Positions 41,204 through 45,719 of a stretch of 45,719 nt of DNA are shown here, one piece after another. The number at the start of each line of letters is the position of its first letter. Position 1 is the stretch's first letter. This DNA is from JBBQVS01 sp038211295. Its GTDB lineage: Bacteria > Chloroflexota > Ktedonobacteria > Ktedonobacterales > Ktedonobacteraceae. Where the stretch lies: contig JBBQVS010000024.1 in NCBI GenBank assembly GCA_038211295.1, positions 1-45,719 of the forward strand, in the 5' to 3' direction. The notes under the pieces are model-generated. The model saw only the letters and a list, made by a program, of their open reading frames with translations. It had not been told where the DNA came from and did no database searches. Position numbers and translations under genes: made by a program.

Positions 41204-43708
41204 ATGGAACATCTCACTTACTGCTTGATGAGAATACCAGGCAGCGCAACAAACGTAGAAGAGCTAGTTGAAAGGCAGAGAAGCACGTTGTCCAAACAAC
41301 TTCGGCTTGATGTCGCACAGTTAACAGATGTTGGTCGTAAACGTCCTCATAACGAAGATAACATGGCCTATGTCATTCCAAAGGACCCACAGGTAATGAT
41401 AAAGAAAGGCGCTTTATTTATCGTTGCTGATGGTATGGGCGGACATGCAGCCGGTGAGGTAGCGAGTGAGATCGCCGTTGACACCGTAAGCTATGCATAT
41501 TATCAAGAAGATAGCGACGATATCGCTGTCTCTTTGGTACACGCTATAAAACGTGCGAATACCCTCATACACCAGAGGGCAGCAGAGAACATGTTGCGAA
41601 GCGGTATGGGCACAACGTGTGTGGCAGGCGTATTGCGGGGCGGCACAGCGTACATTGCAAATGTCGGTGATAGCCGTACATATCTGGTACGCAATGGTCA
41701 GGTGCGGCAGGTGTCGCAAGACCACTCATGGGTTGCTGAACAAGTGCGTGCTGGTTTGCTTACGGAGGAACAGGCGCGTTCGCACGCTCAGCGCAATGTT
41801 ATCACACGCTGTCTGGGAACGCAGGCAGAGGTTGAGGTAGATATCTTCTCTGAGCAGCTACAAGAAGGGGACTCTTTCATTCTGTGCAGCGATGGTCTAT
41901 CTGGTTTTATCAGTGACGAAGATTTACGTGTTATCATCAACAAGTACGTTCCCCAGGAGAGCGTTTATCATCTTATAGAGTGTGCGAACACCAACGGCGG
42001 CCCAGACAACATTACTGCAATTGTTGTGCGTGTACAGGAGGTCGGCTGGGATCCAGCCGTCTCACGTCTCAATGGACATGCAAACGGGCGTGATATCACA
42101 ACGCAGACGACGCTTACTGACGCTCAAATGATGATGGACGCCCCATCGCAAGGAGGAAACGGACAGGCGCCGCTCCGCCTAGCTACCGGCCCTCTACACC
42201 CTGCCGATACCGTTACTGCCCCACAACCCGTGCTACCGCCTACACGTCGTAAGCGCGGACGGCTCCTTTATCCAACGCTTGTGCTATTTGTTCTACTGGT
42301 GGTTGTACTCGTTGGAAGTGGTATCGCCTATCTTCTGCACATAAATAGTCCTCAAGACTTTGACGCATCCTATACTAATGCGCGTGTGCTTATTCAACGT
42401 GGGCAGGACGACGTAACGAAAAACAATCCAGCAAAGGCATTAGAACAGTTAAAAGAAGCCCAGGCAATACTGCTTTCCCTGCAAAACAAACCACTTACGG
42501 ATGCACAGAAGAATATGGTCAAACAGCAGCTTGATGGAAGCCTCACGACAACCGTTAAAACAGCCATCACTAGTTATAATGTGCAATCGTCGATTACCGC
42601 TCTGTCTTGTACGTCCAAAACGACGAGTCCTATAAAAAATGGCAATACAAGCGGATTCGTGAGCAATATTGCTACAATTGAGAATGATACCGCGACAAAG
42701 AGTTTTTCTTACGCATGGGGTGAAAACGATCCTAATTTGTATCAATTGAACAGGCAACAAGATGGTGGCAGGAGTTTGCAAAGCACCTACACACCAGAGG
42801 TTAATACAAAAGTTCTTTCCATTACTAGTGCTGGTTCGCGTTTACTCTCGCTCACTGGGCCGATCACGCCAGACGCGCAGGTCGCAAAGTATTCTATAGC
42901 GATTCTGGTTCCCGATGATAATGGCGGGCTAAAAACGGCAAATCAACAAATGCCGATTGACCCGGAGATTACGAAGAACGGAAATACACCGCGCTTGATG
43001 ACAGTATCAGGAACGGATGTCTATGTTTTGTTGGCATCGAACACCTCGCCAACATCGGCGACAATTTTGCATTATACGCTGGATAGCAAGAATAATAAAT
43101 TGAGTCAACCGGACAAAAATAGCCAGACAATCTCAACCTCGAACTCAATAGTAAGCATTGCCGCGTTTCCGCACCAGCAGCTTTTCTTGCTTGCCAAAGC
43201 GGGTGATGTACAGAGTCTAACATTTACAGGTGGGACACAGGCACCAACGCCTGTTGCCATACAACCAGTTATTGCCACGCCTTTGGCCTTCGACGTGAAC
43301 ACATTTAGCTCGGCGGTTCCAATCGCTCCGCCCACACCTACGCTAGGACAGTCAAAACAACAGTCAAACATTTTGCAAGTACCAAACGCAAAATTTCTTG
43401 TTGCAGGCACCACTGGAGCCGACACTCATCTTTACATTGTAGACGATGGTACATCTCATCGTGTACTCGACCTCGAGACGATGAAAGGTGGCACTACGGC
43501 AGCGACACCTACATCGGCGTCGGTGATGAAAATGCAACTTGTGCAACAGTACACATCTATAAGCTTATTTACGAACGTAAAGGGAATTGTCGCAGACCCA
43601 GATGTGAAAGTTGCGAGGCTCTATCTTATTATGCAAGGCGAGCAAAACGTAACTACACGCAACTTCGCTACCGTTACTACGGGGCCAAACGCGGGATGTG
43701 CTTCCTAA
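41204..43708 (+). CDS. Membrane-anchored PP2C-type Ser/Thr phosphatase
   Basis: A phosphatase of about 834 residues in three parts. The PP2C domain (about 35-290) has the metal and catalytic motifs GRKRPHNEDN, VADGMGGHAAGE, NVGDSRTYLV, LCSDGLSGF and GGPDNIT. A Pro/Thr linker and a basic stretch (RRKRGRLL) lead to one membrane helix near 355-380. The last 450 residues are outside, rich in Thr, Ser and Asn and built of repeated beta-like segments, perhaps a sensor. Such PP2Cs usually reverse PASTA-type kinases, none of which is in the window. The start is unsure: TTG 41177, ATG 41204 or ATG 41228, none with a good ribosome site. Confidence 0.88.
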   Translation: MEHLTYCLMRIPGSATNVEELVERQRSTLSKQLRLDVAQLTDVGRKRPHNEDNMAYVIPKDPQVMIKKGALFIVADGMGGHAAGEVASEIAVDTVSYAYYQEDSDDIAVSLVHAIKRANTLIHQRAAENMLRSGMGTTCVAGVLRGGTAYIANVGDSRTYLVRNGQVRQVSQDHSWVAEQVRAGLLTEEQARSHAQRNVITRCLGTQAEVEVDIFSEQLQEGDSFILCSDGLSGFISDEDLRVIINKYVPQESVYHLIECANTNGGPDNITAIVVRVQEVGWDPAVSRLNGHANGRDITTQTTLTDAQMMMDAPSQGGNGQAPLRLATGPLHPADTVTAPQPVLPPTRRKRGRLLYPTLVLFVLLVVVLVGSGIAYLLHINSPQDFDASYTNARVLIQRGQDDVTKNNPAKALEQLKEAQAILLSLQNKPLTDAQKNMVKQQLDGSLTTTVKTAITSYNVQSSITALSCTSKTTSPIKNGNTSGFVSNIATIENDTATKSFSYAWGENDPNLYQLNRQQDGGRSLQSTYTPEVNTKVLSITSAGSRLLSLTGPITPDAQVAKYSIAILVPDDNGGLKTANQQMPIDPEITKNGNTPRLMTVSGTDVYVLLASNTSPTSATILHYTLDSKNNKLSQPDKNSQTISTSNSIVSIAAFPHQQLFLLAKAGDVQSLTFTGGTQAPTPVAIQPVIATPLAFDVNTFSSAVPIAPPTPTLGQSKQQSNILQVPNAKFLVAGTTGADTHLYIVDDGTSHRVLDLETMKGGTTAATPTSASVMKMQLVQQYTSISLFTNVKGIVADPDVKVARLYLIMQGEQNVTTRNFATVTTGPNAGCAS

Positions 43709-43752
43709 AGACTGATAAAAGTTTGTGCGAGTTTATACTTTCCCAATCATTC

Positions 43753-43796
43753 TAGTGGTGTATTGGCAAGCTCTTATGGTTGCCAATACACCACTA
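43753..43796. repeat. Perfect 17-bp inverted repeat between the phosphatase gene and aspS
   Basis: The arms 43753-43769 and 43780-43796 match fully around a 10-nt loop. No T-tract follows on the plus strand. It lies 45 bp past the phosphatase stop and 75 bp before aspS, and is probably a terminator-like end or a readthrough control. Confidence 0.6.
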
Positions 43797-43871
43797 TGAT
43801 GTTGAAGCTTGCAAGTGTTGCCAACAAAGTAGTGTATAGCCAGAGATGGTATAAGACGAGGAGTAGATGCA

Positions 43872-45665
43872 GTGAGTTTTGAGGTACAGTATCGCACACA
43901 CACATGTGGCGAGTTGAATAATGATTTTGTAAATCAGCAAGTAACGCTTGCGGGCTGGGTAAATCGTAGACGTGACCATGGTGGCTTGATTTTTCTTGAT
44001 ATCCGTGACCGTTATGGCTTGACCCAGGTCATTTGTGACCCGGAGCATTCACCAGAAGCGCATCGCGTCGCGTCTGAAGTGCGTTCAGAGTACGTTATTC
44101 AAGTTATAGGTGTGGTCAAGCGGCGTTTGCCAGGTACAGAGAACGCACAACTCAGTACGGGGACAATCGAGGTTCAGGCACAAAACATCACCATTCTTAA
44201 TCCGTCACGGACAACACCATTTCCCATCAATAGCGATGCGATTCAACCAGACGAAGCCCTTCGATTGAAGTATCGTTATCTTGACCTGCGCCGCCCAAGA
44301 ATGCGCGATAATATTATTAGACGCCACCGTGTCGTCAAAGAGATGCGCGACTATCTGGATGAGCGTGGCTTTCTTGAGATTGAGACGCCCATCTTGATGA
44401 AGAGTACGCCAGAAGGCGCACGCGACTATCTGGTTCCAAGCCGTCTGTACTCTGGTGAGTTCTACGCATTGCCACAATCACCACAGCAGCTCAAGCAATT
44501 GTTGATGGTCGCGGGGCTGGATCGCTACTTTCAGATTGCGCGTTGCTTCCGTGATGAAGACCAGCGTTCTGACCGTCAGCCAGAGTTCACGCAACTTGAT
44601 CTAGAAATGACCTTTGTCTCCGAAAAAGACGTGATGTCGTTGATTGAGGGCTTGCTAATTCATCTGATAGAGAAAACAACAAAGAAGCGCATCAAAGCAG
44701 TGCCATTTCCACACATAGGCTATGAGCAGGCAATGGCTCAATATGGAACAGATCATCCTGACTTACGCTTTGACCTGCCGCTTGTCGATATTACTGATCT
44801 CGCGGTTGCCGGGACATTTGGCGTATTCAAAAGCGTGTTGGCAAATCAAGGTATGGTAAAAGGTATACGCGTTCCTGCTGCTGCCACATATACACGCAAG
44901 GAGGTCGAAGAACTCACCGAGTTCGCGCGAACCCTCGGTGCGAAAGGTCTAGTCCCGCTTGCGATTGGAGCGTCAGGTGAAGTCAAATCACCGCTAACCA
45001 AGTTTATGTCTGTCACAGAGGTACAGGGCATCATTGACCGTCTCGAAGGGGAACATGGTGATCTCTTGCTTTTCGTTGCGGATAGTGTGAAGGTATGTAA
45101 TGATGTATTGTTCCGTTTGCGCGTCAAGTTGGGCGAGCGTCTAAAGTTGATTGACCCGAATGAAATGGCTCTGTGCTGGGTTATCGACTTTCCGCTTTTC
45201 CACTTTGACGAAGAGCAACAGCGTTATGATGCCGAACACAATCCCTTCTCAGGCATGGACGAGTCACACATAGGCCGGCTGGATACCGACCCGTTGCACA
45301 TTCGCGCCAAGCAATATGATATCATCTGCAATGGCTATGAGGTCGGCGGTGGTAGTGTTCGTATCAATGTTGCTGACATTCAGAAAAAGGTTTTCTCTTT
45401 GATGAATATGAATGACGAACAGATCAAAGAGCAGTTTGGGCACATGCTAGAAGCATTCGAGTACGGCGCACCACCGCATGGAGGTATCGCGCTTGGAATA
45501 GATCGCCTTGTGATGTTGCTTGCCGATGAAGATAATATACGTGAAGTGATTGCGTTCCCCAAGACGCAGACTGCACTAGACCTGCTCATGGGTGCGCCTT
45601 CGCCCGTGGAAGAGAAACAGCTACAAGAACTGCATTTGCGTATTCGACCAGAAGAGAAACGCTAG
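43872..45665 (+). CDS. aspS: Aspartyl-tRNA synthetase
   Basis: A class II synthetase of 597 residues, the bacterial AspS length. The N-terminal OB domain (LAGWVNRRRDHGGLIFLDIRD) binds the anticodon. Class II motif 1 is near ETPILMKSTPEGARDYLVP, motif 2 is RCFRDEDQRSDRQPEFTQLD, and motif 3 is GIALGIDRLVMLL near the end. The GAD insert lies in between. The GTG start has AGGAG 9 nt upstream. Whether it charges tRNA-Asn as well (non-discriminating) cannot be told here. It is followed 41 bp later by another start codon. Confidence 0.97.
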   Translation: MSFEVQYRTHTCGELNNDFVNQQVTLAGWVNRRRDHGGLIFLDIRDRYGLTQVICDPEHSPEAHRVASEVRSEYVIQVIGVVKRRLPGTENAQLSTGTIEVQAQNITILNPSRTTPFPINSDAIQPDEALRLKYRYLDLRRPRMRDNIIRRHRVVKEMRDYLDERGFLEIETPILMKSTPEGARDYLVPSRLYSGEFYALPQSPQQLKQLLMVAGLDRYFQIARCFRDEDQRSDRQPEFTQLDLEMTFVSEKDVMSLIEGLLIHLIEKTTKKRIKAVPFPHIGYEQAMAQYGTDHPDLRFDLPLVDITDLAVAGTFGVFKSVLANQGMVKGIRVPAAATYTRKEVEELTEFARTLGAKGLVPLAIGASGEVKSPLTKFMSVTEVQGIIDRLEGEHGDLLLFVADSVKVCNDVLFRLRVKLGERLKLIDPNEMALCWVIDFPLFHFDEEQQRYDAEHNPFSGMDESHIGRLDTDPLHIRAKQYDIICNGYEVGGGSVRINVADIQKKVFSLMNMNDEQIKEQFGHMLEAFEYGAPPHGGIALGIDRLVMLLADEDNIREVIAFPKTQTALDLLMGAPSPVEEKQLQELHLRIRPEEKR

Positions 45666-45706
45666 CCTGTCGGTAGAATCCTAGTATGAGGGGAGTGGGG
45701 GTGAGC

Positions 45707-45719
45707 ATGACGGAGACAA
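45707..45719 (+). CDS. Start of a further gene, cut by the window end
   Basis: An ATG at 45707 follows GGGGGTGAGC, a fair ribosome site, 41 bp after aspS. Only four codons are visible (Met-Thr-Glu-Thr), so the product is unknown. A GTG in the same frame at 45701 is an alternative start. Confidence 0.35.

Noticed and set aside
43709..43871. T-box riboswitch upstream of aspS
   Set aside because: The gap is short and lacks the T-box core sequence; only a plain hairpin is present.

Overview
The window is chromosomal DNA of moderate GC content from a bacterium. The best guess is a member of the Chloroflexota, most likely the filamentous, spore-forming Ktedonobacteria. This is inference. It rests on housekeeping proteins that look neither proteobacterial nor typically Bacillus-like, an MglA-type GTPase with two roadblock proteins, many short-spaced genes with AGGAGG ribosome sites, and a PP2C phosphatase fused through one membrane segment to a large outer domain. 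No 16S gene is present to settle it.

Left edge (1-1100): the 3' end of a tyrosine recombinase gene, three short direct repeats, and a complete tmRNA gene (ssrA) on the minus strand. The recombinase lies just beyond the tmRNA 3' end, the classic layout of an element integrated into ssrA, so the DNA left of about 640 is probably a genomic island.

1180-8700: a hotdog thioesterase, a glycerophosphodiester phosphodiesterase, then a rightward set of polyprenyl-phosphate glycosyltransferase (GT2), flippase-like membrane protein, DUF2079 membrane protein and an unknown two-domain protein, closed by a strong terminator. 8860-15700, mostly minus strand: mfd, an SMR-like transporter with an Lrp/AsnC regulator, pth, and a metallophosphoesterase with a large acidic insert. 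15900-22300: a sugar isomerase-like TIM barrel, a minus-strand operon of two roadblock proteins, MglA GTPase and a DUF429 protein, an amidase, guaB with a terminator-like hairpin in its leader, and a tiny membrane protein. 22400-31700: a two-gene ABC exporter, a VKOR-type quinone reductase, an alpha/beta hydrolase, a small DUF3553-like gene, clpC, a ROK kinase, queF and queC (convergent), a tRNA-Arg with the unusual anticodon GCG, and a membrane-anchored glucosaminidase.

31900-41000: a glutaryl-CoA-dehydrogenase-like gene, then a minus-strand exopolysaccharide operon: GT4, polyprenyl glycosylphosphotransferase, GT4, Wzz-like chain-length protein, a CpsD-like ATPase that has lost its P-loop, and a membrane protein of unknown role. 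Upstream of it lies a protein with an M20-peptidase lid domain but without the metal-binding residues. 41200-45719: the membrane-anchored PP2C phosphatase, aspS, and the first codons of another gene.

The points most worth a second look are the ssrA-targeted element with its repeats, the two apparently dead enzymes around the polysaccharide operon, the roadblock/MglA/DUF429 operon, the guaB leader hairpin, the tRNA-Arg(GCG), and the interrupted metallophosphoesterase.
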